From: DASUPK01 sp963736685
Lineage (GTDB): Bacteria > Actinomycetota > Thermoleophilia > Solirubrobacterales > 70-9
DNA: 64,000 nucleotides
Direction of reading: 5' to 3'
Assembly (NCBI GenBank): GCA_963736685.1
Contig: CAVTPZ010000018.1
Location: 278,650-342,649, forward strand
Shown here: positions 37,607 through 45,252 of the stretch, one piece after another
Layout of the letters: each line of letters begins with the position of its first letter
Numbering within the stretch: the first letter of the stretch is position 1
Position numbers and translations under genes: made by a program
Notes under the pieces: generated by a model
What the model saw: only the letters and a program-made list of their open reading frames with translations
Told to the model about the DNA's origin: nothing
The model's database searches: none

Positions 37607-38731
37607 TTAACGCTGCTCCGAATGCCGGACCCGGTACACCGGAACCTCGCCCTCGAGCCCCTTGAATCGCCGCCTGCCCGCGAAGGAGAAGGCGAACCGG
37701 TCGCCGGCGGCAGATTCGAGCGAATCCTTCGTGGACTCGTCCGCCACCACGCTGTCCGGCCTGGCGAAGCTCGTCATCCGCGCGGCGAGGTTGACCGGCC
37801 GCCCGTACCAATCCCCCCCGCGCCCGAGCGCGGGGCCACGTGCCGCACCGGCCTTCAGCGGTGGAATCTCCTCGCCGCCCGCCGCATCGACCAGCCCAAT
37901 CACCGCGTCCATCAGCGGAACGGGCTCGCGTGAGGCGAACATCGCCGCATCCCCGATCATCTTCACCAGGCGGACCGGCGGCCGCGCGGCCGCGGACGCG
38001 AGCTCGAAGAGCCGGCCGGTCATCCGGCCGATCTGCTCCATCTCCATCGATTCGCCGAGGCTGGTGAAGCCCACGAGGTCAGCGAAGGCGATCGAGACCT
38101 CGTCCGAACCGCTCAGCCTGCCCTGCGCAAGCTCGACATCCGTGATCACCGCCTGCCGGATCGCCTCCCGAAGATGTAGGCGGTAGGCATGGAGAAGCGT
38201 CTGCCCCAGGATCGGCGGCATCGTCTTGGCAGCCGCCGCGTAGCGCATGGCCAGCTCGTGTTCGTCGATCCCGGGCTCGGTGAACACCTCGCCCACCATG
38301 TCCCGGTTCGCATCGGCAAGGTTGGCCATCGAGATCCCGATCAGACGGGACGTCTCCAGCACCGCCTCCTTGGGGAGACCGGCGTCCAGGAAGAGCTTGG
38401 CGCGCTTCGCCGCCTCCAGGTCCTGCTCCGAGTACGGCCTCTCGCCCTCCTCCGGGATCGGAGCTCCAAGCGCCTGCAGCAGCTGGCCGAGGAACCCCGG
38501 CTCGAGGCCGGCGACCTCGGCGACCTCGGTGGCGCTGAAACGCTCCGTGCCGGGTGCGAAGACCCGGTCGACCGGCAGCAGAACGAGCCTGTTCTCGTCG
38601 ACCGCCTGCTTGAGCTCTTCCAGCGGCACTCCGGACTGCTCCAGGTCCCTGAGGAGCGCCAGGCGCGCCTCGCGCGCCTTCCCCGTCAGGTCGCCGAGCA
38701 GCCCCTCGGCCTCGAAGTCGATCTCAGACAT
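37607..38731 (-). CDS. Class III adenylate cyclase with N-terminal regulatory domain (Rv1264-like)
   Basis: The C-terminal half of this 374-residue protein is a class III cyclase domain: first metal Asp in SIAFADLVGFTSLGESME, RLVKMIGDAAMFASREP with the adenine-binding Lys and second Asp, and YGRPVNLAARMTSFARP with the transition-state Asn-x3-Arg. The N-terminal ~190 residues (FSATEVAEVAGLEPGFLGQL, PYSEQDLEAAKRAKLFLDAG) resemble the autoinhibitory helical domain of mycobacterial pH-sensing cyclases. No membrane segment is present. It makes cAMP from ATP as a dimer. It is divergent from the LON-domain gene with only 24 bases between. Confidence 0.9.
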   Translation of the reverse strand: MSEIDFEAEGLLGDLTGKAREARLALLRDLEQSGVPLEELKQAVDENRLVLLPVDRVFAPGTERFSATEVAEVAGLEPGFLGQLLQALGAPIPEEGERPYSEQDLEAAKRAKLFLDAGLPKEAVLETSRLIGISMANLADANRDMVGEVFTEPGIDEHELAMRYAAAAKTMPPILGQTLLHAYRLHLREAIRQAVITDVELAQGRLSGSDEVSIAFADLVGFTSLGESMEMEQIGRMTGRLFELASAAARPPVRLVKMIGDAAMFASREPVPLMDAVIGLVDAAGGEEIPPLKAGAARGPALGRGGDWYGRPVNLAARMTSFARPDSVVADESTKDSLESAAGDRFAFSFAGRRRFKGLEGEVPVYRVRHSEQR

Positions 38732-38755
38732 CGCTGGATCCTAAGATGGGTGGGG

Positions 38756-39385
38756 ATGGCGGGTCTCGAGCTTCCGATCTTCGAACTTCCGCTCGTCCTG
38801 CTTCCCGGCGAGCAGGTCCCGCTGCACATCTTCGAGGAGCGCTACAAGCGGATGGTCGGGACCGCGCTGGAGCTGGGAGAGCCCTTCGGCGTGGTGCTCC
38901 GCGACGACGAGGGCGCCCGCTCGGTCGGTTGCACCGCGATCATCGACGACGTCACCGAGCGCTTCGACGACGGGCGGCTGAACATCGTGGTGCGAGGCGA
39001 AGCGCCGTTCCGGGTGCTCGACCGCTTCGAGTCGCCGGACTACCCAACCGGCGAGGTCGAGCTGATCCCGGACGAGGATGTGCCGTCGATCGACGAGGAT
39101 GCCGCCGCCTCGGCGCGTGAGACGTTCGCCGAGCTGGCGGAGCGAGCCACAGGCCAGCGGCCCGAGCCCGAGGAGCTCGACGGCGCCAGCGCCTACGCGA
39201 TCGCGTCCCGCATCGAGCTGCCGCCCGAGACCAAGCAGCAGCTGCTCGAGATGCGCGACGAGGACGAGCGGATGGCCCTGCTGGCCAACGCCCTGGGCGC
39301 CGTCGGCAAGGCGCTGGAGCGCGCCGAGGAGGCCGCCGAGCGCGCCAGCAGCAACGGCAAGGTGCACCTGCCCGGGCTCGACTGA
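38756..39385 (+). CDS. Stand-alone LON N-terminal (substrate-binding) domain protein
   Basis: The 209-residue protein begins MAGLELPIFELPLVLLPGEQ, then PLHIFEERYKRMVGTALELG and EPFGVVLRDDEG, and later RLNIVVRGEAPFRVLDRFES. This is the PUA-like LON substrate-binding domain, found alone here without the ATPase or protease parts. The C-terminal helical half (YAIASRIELPPETKQQLLEM) is typical of bacterial LON-only proteins. The precise role of these proteins is not established. GTG 38750 is an alternative start. The gene lies divergent from the adenylate cyclase. Confidence 0.85.
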   Translation: MAGLELPIFELPLVLLPGEQVPLHIFEERYKRMVGTALELGEPFGVVLRDDEGARSVGCTAIIDDVTERFDDGRLNIVVRGEAPFRVLDRFESPDYPTGEVELIPDEDVPSIDEDAAASARETFAELAERATGQRPEPEELDGASAYAIASRIELPPETKQQLLEMRDEDERMALLANALGAVGKALERAEEAAERASSNGKVHLPGLD

Positions 39386-39413
39386 CGGCCCCAGCGCAAC
39401 CGAGGCGCGGCAA

Positions 39414-40985
39414 TCAGGCGAATGCCACCGCGCCGCCGCGACGCGGATCGCCGCCCCCGCTGAGCCCGCCGCCGAGCGGATCTCGCCGGACCGCCTGGGC
39501 CCCGCCGAAATAGAGGTTCTTCCTCTTCCAGCGGACGACCGGCACGCCGCGGCGATCGAGGTCTGCGAGCCCGGCCTCGTCGACGCCGGGCTCGGCCTGC
39601 ACCGTCCCGGCCTCGAAATGAAGCCGCCCGGCGACCACCGCCTCCTCGGCGTCCATGTCCTGCTCCAGCACCCTGACGGTCGTCTGCAGGATCGCCGAGC
39701 GGATCCGGTTGGATCCGGCGCTGCCGAGGCCGAGCACGACCTCGCCGTCACGCAGTGCGAGCGTCGGGGACATCATCGAGCTCACCCGGCGGCCCGGCGG
39801 AATGCGGTGAAAGCCCTGCGGGTTCAGGTCCTCCTCGCCGAGCATGTTGTTGACGTGGACCCCCGTGCCGGGCACAACGACCCCCGAGCCCGTCCCGTTC
39901 GAGCAGGTGACCGACGCACAGTTTCCGTCGAAGTCGATGACGGCCAGATGCGTCGTCGAGCCGATTCGGTCCTCCGGCTCATCGGGACCGCCCGCCCCCC
40001 CGTGGCCTCCCACCCATTCGCCGTCCTCGATCCGCGCCGCGACCTCGTCGAGGTCGGAGTCGAGGAAGCCCCGCACGTACTCGGGGTCGTGAAGCCCCAC
40101 GTGAAACTCATCGGTCCGCCTGGCATTGGCGGCCTCCATCGCCGCGACGATCTCCTCGACCCCGCTCCTCTCGCCGAGGCGCTCGAGCAATCCGAGCGAG
40201 TAGCCGATCAGGATGCCGCCGGATGACGGCGGTGGATTGGTGAGCACCTCATTCCCGCGGAAGCTCGCCCTGACCGGCTTCCTCTCGATCGGCTCGTAGG
40301 CGGCCATGTCGTCCATGCCGAGCGTCCCGCCCCGCTCGCGCACCCAGTCGCAGACTGCCCGGGCGGTCTCGCCGCGATAGAAGGGCTCGGCGCCCTCCGA
40401 CGCGAAGCGCTCCAGGGCGTCCGCCATCTCCGGATAGCGGAAGACGTCCCCCTCCACCAGCCGGCGCCCCTCGGGCGTGTACAGGGCGGCTGCTTCCTGG
40501 GTCGATACGAGGATCGGGTGCAGGATCTCGTGGAAGTACTCGGCCCCGGCCGTCAGGCGGACACCGTCACGCCCCAACGAGATCCCCGGCTGCGCGAGGC
40601 GATCCATCGGCAGCGAGCCCCACCGCTTCCAAACGTTCTCGATCCCGGCCGGATTTCCCGGCACCCCGCAGGAGGCGGCCCCGCAGTTGAAGATCTGCGG
40701 CGTCTCGTCGAAGTACACGGGGATCGGGACCAGTTCGGCCTTCCGCTCGATCCCGTCCGCACCGCCTGCGGCCACGAAGAAGTCGATCAGCGTGCTCTCG
40801 CCGCCCTCGTGAACCATCATGAAACCGCCCGCGCCGAAGCCCGTCAGCTGGCTCTCGCACACGAACGAGGTCAGGACCGAGCAGACCGCGGCGTCGACCG
40901 CGTTGCCTCCCTCGCGCAGCACCTGCGCGCCCACCTCGGCGGTGACCGGATGACCCGCCGCGACGACTCCCCTGGGTTCGCTCAT
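39414..40985 (-). CDS. Gamma-glutamyltransferase family protein (no signal peptide)
   Basis: The 523-residue protein begins GVVAAGHPVTAEVGAQVLRE and GGNAVDAAV. It contains the self-cleavage and nucleophile region RIGSTTHLAVIDFDGNC (Thr of STTH), and then MMSPTLALRDGEVVLGLGSA. These are the N-terminal-nucleophile hydrolase landmarks. Most family members are exported, but no signal peptide is visible, so it is probably cytoplasmic. It could hydrolyse or transfer gamma-glutamyl groups from glutathione-like or other gamma-glutamyl amides. Actinobacteria of this type usually rely on other thiols, so the natural substrate is uncertain. Confidence 0.9.
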   Translation of the reverse strand: MSEPRGVVAAGHPVTAEVGAQVLREGGNAVDAAVCSVLTSFVCESQLTGFGAGGFMMVHEGGESTLIDFFVAAGGADGIERKAELVPIPVYFDETPQIFNCGAASCGVPGNPAGIENVWKRWGSLPMDRLAQPGISLGRDGVRLTAGAEYFHEILHPILVSTQEAAALYTPEGRRLVEGDVFRYPEMADALERFASEGAEPFYRGETARAVCDWVRERGGTLGMDDMAAYEPIERKPVRASFRGNEVLTNPPPSSGGILIGYSLGLLERLGERSGVEEIVAAMEAANARRTDEFHVGLHDPEYVRGFLDSDLDEVAARIEDGEWVGGHGGAGGPDEPEDRIGSTTHLAVIDFDGNCASVTCSNGTGSGVVVPGTGVHVNNMLGEEDLNPQGFHRIPPGRRVSSMMSPTLALRDGEVVLGLGSAGSNRIRSAILQTTVRVLEQDMDAEEAVVAGRLHFEAGTVQAEPGVDEAGLADLDRRGVPVVRWKRKNLYFGGAQAVRRDPLGGGLSGGGDPRRGGAVAFA

Positions 40986-41003
40986 GCGCTCAGCCTAGGA
41001 CGC

Positions 41004-41612
41004 TCAGGTGGGACAGGCGAAGCTGGACGGCACGCCGGGTCCGCCGGTGACGGTCAGGCTGTGACCCCCACCGGTGGTGTCCGTGATCGGAATCGTCTGG
41101 CTCTGGCCGAGGCGATTCACGCCCGTAAAGTTCACGGTCGTGCTCGTGTAGAAGCAGACCGCATAGGCGAACTCGCGGTTGGCGGGCCCACCCGGGACGA
41201 ACACGTTGTCGGTGAACGTCTCCGAGCCTCCGTTGTTGGCATCCGGCGAATGAGTGCCATTGGGAATGCCTTGGCTGATCGAGCACGGGTTCGTGCTGCA
41301 GGGGAAGGCGATGCCGCTGCGGTTCCCGGTCGCGTCGAAGGCGTGCAGGTCCACCTCCCCCGACGGCCAGGTGATCGTCGCGCGGACGATCGGCCCCGGA
41401 ATCGTCAGCACGTGCTTGCACTTCTTCTTTTTCTTCGCGCTGGTGAAGCCCTTTTTCTTCTTCTTGCACTTGGACTTCTTCTTGGCGGCGACGGCGCGCG
41501 CGTCGTGGGCGGCGCCCGCGCTCGCGGCGACGGTGCCGACGAGCAGGCTCACCGAGATCAGCAGGATGGCCAGCGTCCAGACGCGGCTCCCGCGGGTGGA
41601 GCTCCCAATCAC
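41004..41612 (-). CDS. Exported protein with internal Lys-rich block
   Basis: The 202-residue protein starts at a GTG after AGGAGG and has a signal peptide (WTLAILLISVSLLVGTVAAS). The mature protein opens with a Lys-rich stretch (AAKKKSKCKKKKKGFTSA, then KKKKKCKHVLTI). A ~150-residue beta-type domain follows with paired cysteines (FPCSTNPCSIS, AVCFYTST, SFACPT) and Asp/Gly-rich loops. No domain is named with confidence. It shares the export signal plus Cys/Lys-rich basic block with proteins at 23130 and 27619, but here the block is N-terminal to the folded part. Confidence 0.75.
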   Translation of the reverse strand: MIGSSTRGSRVWTLAILLISVSLLVGTVAASAGAAHDARAVAAKKKSKCKKKKKGFTSAKKKKKCKHVLTIPGPIVRATITWPSGEVDLHAFDATGNRSGIAFPCSTNPCSISQGIPNGTHSPDANNGGSETFTDNVFVPGGPANREFAYAVCFYTSTTVNFTGVNRLGQSQTIPITDTTGGGHSLTVTGGPGVPSSFACPT

Positions 41613-41719
41613 GATCGTCCCTCCTTGATTGCAGTCGGGAGGCCCCTCACACCCCCCTTTGAACCGTTGCAGTTTATGCGCGGATCGCGGCCGCCTGGTG
41701 GTTCGCTCAGCGGGATGGA

Positions 41720-43339
41720 CTAGGGGCCCGGCTTGAACTCGGGAACGTCCAGCACACGGCCATCGAGCGAACGAGGCTCGCTCGGCGGGCGAGCCGGATT
41801 CCGGCCCCAGACGCCGTCTCCGTAGAGCTCATCGGCGCTGCCGTTCCGCCTGGGGGCAGGCTCGCGGTAGTCGCCGACCGGGTCGGCGTAGCGCTCCGGC
41901 CGCAGCGCCGCGTCCCTGTCGGGAATGCGCGGCTCGCGCGACTCGTTGCGCCGATCGCGGTTGAAGCGATGCGAGAAGGCCGTGTCGAAGCGAGTGGCGA
42001 TCACGGTGATCCAGACCTCCTCGCTCATGTCCTCGTCGACGCTCGCCCCGAAGATGATCTCGGCCTCCGGATGCGCGGCGGCCCTCACGATCTCGGCGGC
42101 CTCACTCGCCTCGATCAGGGAGAGATCGGGCCCGCCGGTGATCGAAAGAAGCATTGAATGCGCGCCCTCGACGGAGGTCTCGAGAAGTGGCGAGGAGACC
42201 GCCTTCTCGGCGGCGATCGTCGCGCGGTGCTCGCCGTAACCCATGCCGATGCCGAGGATCGCGTCGCCGGCCTCGATCATGGTCGTCCGGACGTCGGCGA
42301 AGTCGAGGTTGATCAGGCCGGGGAGCATGACCAGGTCGGAGATGCCCTGGACGGCCTGGCGCAGCACGTCGTCCGCCACCTTGAAGGCGTCGACGATCGA
42401 GGTGCGCCGCTCGAGGATCGTCAGCAGCCGCTCGTTCGGCACGACGATCATCGTGTCGACCTCCTTGCCGAGGGCGGCGATCCCCTCCTCGGCCTGGGCG
42501 GCCCGGCGGGCGCCCTCGAAGGCGAAAGGCTTGGTGACGGCAGCCACCGTGAGCGCGCCGATGTCGCGGGCGAGCTTGGCGACCACTGGGGCCGCTCCGG
42601 TGCCGGTGCCGCCGCCGGAGCCGGAGGCCAGAAAGACCATGTCGGAGCCCTTGAGCAGCTCCTTGATCTTGTCCTGCTCCTCGTACGCGGCGCGGTATCC
42701 GACCCTGGGGTCCGATCCCGAGCCGAGCCCGCGGGTGAGCTCGGCGCCGATGTGAAGCGTCACGTCGGCGTTCGAGGTCTGCAGGGACTGAAGGTCGGTG
42801 TTGATGGCGAGGAACTCGACGCCCGGCAGCTCCGCCTCAACCATCCGGTTGACCGCGTTGACTCCGGCGCCGCCGACGCCGACCACGCGCAGGACGGCCT
42901 GGTGGGTCCGCGGGACCACCGGCTGCCGGGTCGGGGAAGACGTGTCCGGCTCCTCGCGGCCGAAGGCAGGTCGGATATCGGTGCCAGGACCGCCCATCAG
43001 GCGCTCCAGGCCCTCGTGGTGGACATCGGTTCGCTCGATGGTGACCTCGGCCTCTGCAACCGGGTCCGGGGGCGTCGGCTCCGGGACGGGCTCCGGCCCG
43101 GGAATCGGCTCCGGGACCGGGTCCGGCGTCGGCTCGGGCACCGGCTCCGGCGTGGGCTCGGGGATGGGCTCGGGGGTCGGCGTCTCCTGGACGGGTTCCT
43201 CGACGGCCACCTCCACCGGAGCCGTACCGGCGCCGTTGGCCGTCACCCTGACCTCGTCTGGACCGACGGACTCCTCGGTCGAGCGGAACAGATCGGCGAG
43301 GGGGCCCTCTCGCATGCTGGCGCGCTTCTTACGAGTCAT
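41720..43339 (-). CDS. ftsZ: FtsZ-family GTPase with long Pro/Glu-repeat N-terminal extension
   Basis: Residues ~147-455 form a standard FtsZ GTPase domain: VVGVGGAGVNAVNRMVEAEL, the tubulin signature SGSGGGTGTGAAPVVAKLA, synergy loop LINLDFADVRTTMIEAGDA and GIGMGYGEHRA. The C-terminal linker ends in LDVPEFKPGP, matching the FtsZ C-terminal peptide that binds SepF/FtsA-type anchors. Unusual is a ~145-residue N-terminal extension with a PEPxPEPT-type repeat (about 52-92). No cell-wall division (dcw) genes are adjacent. The gene starts inside the end of a ParA gene (11-base overlap), so the two are co-translated. It may be a second FtsZ or a relocated main one; that cannot be decided from the window. 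Confidence 0.93.
   Translation of the reverse strand: MTRKKRASMREGPLADLFRSTEESVGPDEVRVTANGAGTAPVEVAVEEPVQETPTPEPIPEPTPEPVPEPTPDPVPEPIPGPEPVPEPTPPDPVAEAEVTIERTDVHHEGLERLMGGPGTDIRPAFGREEPDTSSPTRQPVVPRTHQAVLRVVGVGGAGVNAVNRMVEAELPGVEFLAINTDLQSLQTSNADVTLHIGAELTRGLGSGSDPRVGYRAAYEEQDKIKELLKGSDMVFLASGSGGGTGTGAAPVVAKLARDIGALTVAAVTKPFAFEGARRAAQAEEGIAALGKEVDTMIVVPNERLLTILERRTSIVDAFKVADDVLRQAVQGISDLVMLPGLINLDFADVRTTMIEAGDAILGIGMGYGEHRATIAAEKAVSSPLLETSVEGAHSMLLSITGGPDLSLIEASEAAEIVRAAAHPEAEIIFGASVDEDMSEEVWITVIATRFDTAFSHRFNRDRRNESREPRIPDRDAALRPERYADPVGDYREPAPRRNGSADELYGDGVWGRNPARPPSEPRSLDGRVLDVPEFKPGP
43060..43200 (-). repeat. Degenerate tandem repeat coding the Pro/Glu extension of FtsZ
   Basis: Imperfect units of roughly 12 bases (coding PEP-T/V/I steps such as PEPIPEPTPEPVPEP) are repeated about ten times. 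The repeat is within the ftsZ frame and keeps it open. Such tracts form extended, flexible spacers and may vary in length between strains. Confidence 0.7.
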
Positions 43340-44270
43340 GGGTCAGGACCTCCTTCGCGAGGTCGCGATATGCAGTCGCGGCCTTCGAGCTTGGGTCGTA
43401 CTTGAGGACGGACGATCCGCGGACGGGCGCCTCGGCGAACTTGATCGCCTTGCGGATCCGCGACTTGAAGACGAGCTCGCCGAAGTTCTCCTCGAGGATC
43501 TCCACCGCTTCCTTGGCGTGGACGGTTCGCGAGTCGAGCATCGTCGGCAGGATCCCCTCGATCTCGACGCCGGGGTTCAGGTTCTCCCGGATCATCGTGA
43601 GCGTGTTCTGAAGCTGGACCAGGCCGCGCATCGAGAGGTACTCGCACTGGACCGGGACGATCACCTTGTCGGCCGCGGTGAGCGCGTTCACGGTCAGCAG
43701 CCCAAGGCTCGGCGGGGTGTCGATGCAGACGAAGTCGTAGTCGTTGCGGACCTCGTCTAGGCCCTTCTCCAGCGCCCGCTCGCGGCCGATCTGGGTGCTC
43801 ATCGCGATCTCGGCGCCGGCAAGGTCGATGGAGGCGACCGCGACGTCGATCTCGCGGTGGGCGATGATCTGGCTGATCGGGTACCGGTGGACGAGCACGT
43901 CGAACATGCTCTTGTCGACCTTGTCCGGATCGACGCCCTGCGACATGGTCAGGTTGCCCTGCGGATCCATGTCGACGCAGAGGACGCGGTGGCCCGACTC
44001 CTTGAAGGCGACGGCGAGGTTGAGAGCGGTGGTCGTCTTGGCGACGCCGCCCTTCTGGTTGGCGAAGGCGATCACCTTGGCCGGCCCCTTGTTCTTCGGG
44101 GTGCTCGGCTGCTTGGCCTTGGCCTTCGCGGCGTCCTTGGACTCCTTCTTGGAATCCTTGTCCTTGCCCGTGTCCTTCTTCTCGGGCGTGGGCGCCACGA
44201 GGTCCTCGGGCCTCATGCGCCCGACATCCTCAGCGGTTTGAGAAGTCTGCTTTCTGCGGAAACTAGCCAT
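43329..44270 (-). CDS. ParA/Soj-family ATPase with charged N-terminal extension
   Basis: The 313-residue protein has a ~65-residue Lys/Asp-rich N-terminus (KKDTGKDKDSKKESKDAAKA). A ParA core follows: deviant Walker A AFANQKGGVAKTTTALNLA, VLCVDMDPQGNLTMSQGVD, Walker B FVCIDTPPSLGLLTVNAL and ADKVIVPVQCEYLSMRGL. The C-terminal KSRIRKAIKFAEAP matches chromosomal ParA/Soj. No parB or parS-like array is adjacent; instead the stop overlaps ftsZ. It may position FtsZ or a nucleoid-associated cargo, like MipZ or MinD, but its sequence is ParA rather than MipZ. It is divergent from the ArsA pair. Confidence 0.92.
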   Translation of the reverse strand: MASFRRKQTSQTAEDVGRMRPEDLVAPTPEKKDTGKDKDSKKESKDAAKAKAKQPSTPKNKGPAKVIAFANQKGGVAKTTTALNLAVAFKESGHRVLCVDMDPQGNLTMSQGVDPDKVDKSMFDVLVHRYPISQIIAHREIDVAVASIDLAGAEIAMSTQIGRERALEKGLDEVRNDYDFVCIDTPPSLGLLTVNALTAADKVIVPVQCEYLSMRGLVQLQNTLTMIRENLNPGVEIEGILPTMLDSRTVHAKEAVEILEENFGELVFKSRIRKAIKFAEAPVRGSSVLKYDPSSKAATAYRDLAKEVLTHDS

Positions 44271-44331
44271 CTAGGCGGGCTAATTCGCAGGTGAGGCCCG
44301 CTTTCCTGCCTCTCACTGGGAGAATCCGCCC

Positions 44332-45252
44332 ATGCCTGAGCTCCTCGACAAACGACTGGTCTTCGTCACCGGCAAGGGAGGCGTCGGCAAATCGACGATC
44401 TCCGTCTCGCTGGGCCTCGCGGCCGCCGCGCGCGGCAAGCGAACGATCGTCTGCGAGATAGGGGGCCAGGAGACCGCCTCACGGGTCTTCAGGCGTGCCG
44501 AGATCGGCTTTCACGAGGTCGAGGTGGCGGACAACCTCTGGGCGATCTCGATCGACCCCGACCAGTCGCTGCGCGAATACCTGCTCCTGCAGCTCAAGGT
44601 CCGCGCGATGCGGGACATGCTCGTTCGCTCCCGAATCTTCAACTACCTGGCCGCCGCCACCCCGGGGCTCAAGGAGCTGGTCACGATCGGGAAGATCTGG
44701 GAGCTCGCGCAGCCCGACCGCAAGGTGAAGAAGGCGGCGGAGTACGACCTGGTGATCGTCGACGCGCCCGCGACCGGCCACGGGATCGGCTTCCTCCAGA
44801 CCCCTCGGACCTTCGCCGGCATCGCCAGGATGGGCCCGATCCACTCCCAGGCGCAGGAGCTCGACCGGTTCATCACCGACCACGACGCGACGGGCGTGGC
44901 GATCGTCTCGCTGCCGGAAGAGATGCCGGTCAACGAGTCCGCATCGCTGGAGGAATCGCTGACCGAGGAGATCGGCATGGCCGTCGACCGCGTCTATATG
45001 AACGCGCTCTATCCCGAGCGCTTCTCGAAGAGCGATGCCTCGGAGCTCGAGAAGGCGCTCGACGGCGCCGATGGCCCGGCCCGGGCCGCCGTGCGCGCGG
45101 CGCTCTCGGAGTTCCGCCGTTCGCGCTCCCAGCGTGAGCAGCTCCAGCGCCTGAAGAAGGCCGTCTCCTCCCCCGTCAAAACGCTCCCCTTCATCTTCAA
45201 GCCGCAGCTGGACGTGGCCTCGCTCGAGCGGCTCTCGGGAGCGCTCGTCTGA
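44332..45252 (+). CDS. ArsA/GET3-like ATPase, first of a pair
   Basis: The 306-residue protein has P-loop FVTGKGGVGKSTISVSLGLA, the A-loop region VCEIGGQETASRVF, and switch VIVDAPATGHGIGFLQTP. These are ArsA/GET3 landmarks. No arsenite-binding Cys triad is seen. Its TGA overlaps the ATG of the second ATPase, so the two are made together. Mycobacteria have a comparable adjacent pair (Rv3679-Rv3680). Members of this group may target or chaperone membrane proteins or act in stress resistance; the exact role here is unknown. Divergent from parA-ftsZ across 61 bases. Confidence 0.9.
   Translation: MPELLDKRLVFVTGKGGVGKSTISVSLGLAAAARGKRTIVCEIGGQETASRVFRRAEIGFHEVEVADNLWAISIDPDQSLREYLLLQLKVRAMRDMLVRSRIFNYLAAATPGLKELVTIGKIWELAQPDRKVKKAAEYDLVIVDAPATGHGIGFLQTPRTFAGIARMGPIHSQAQELDRFITDHDATGVAIVSLPEEMPVNESASLEESLTEEIGMAVDRVYMNALYPERFSKSDASELEKALDGADGPARAAVRAALSEFRRSRSQREQLQRLKKAVSSPVKTLPFIFKPQLDVASLERLSGALV

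Noticed and set aside
43060..43200. Tandem repeat considered as a CRISPR or iteron array
   Set aside because: Units are ~12 bases, degenerate and in frame with ftsZ coding Pro-Glu steps; there are no spacers.
42158..43405. Plus-strand open frame of 415 codons
   Set aside because: Antisense shadow of ftsZ; repeated Gly-Arg-Leu content mirrors the Pro/Glu repeat.
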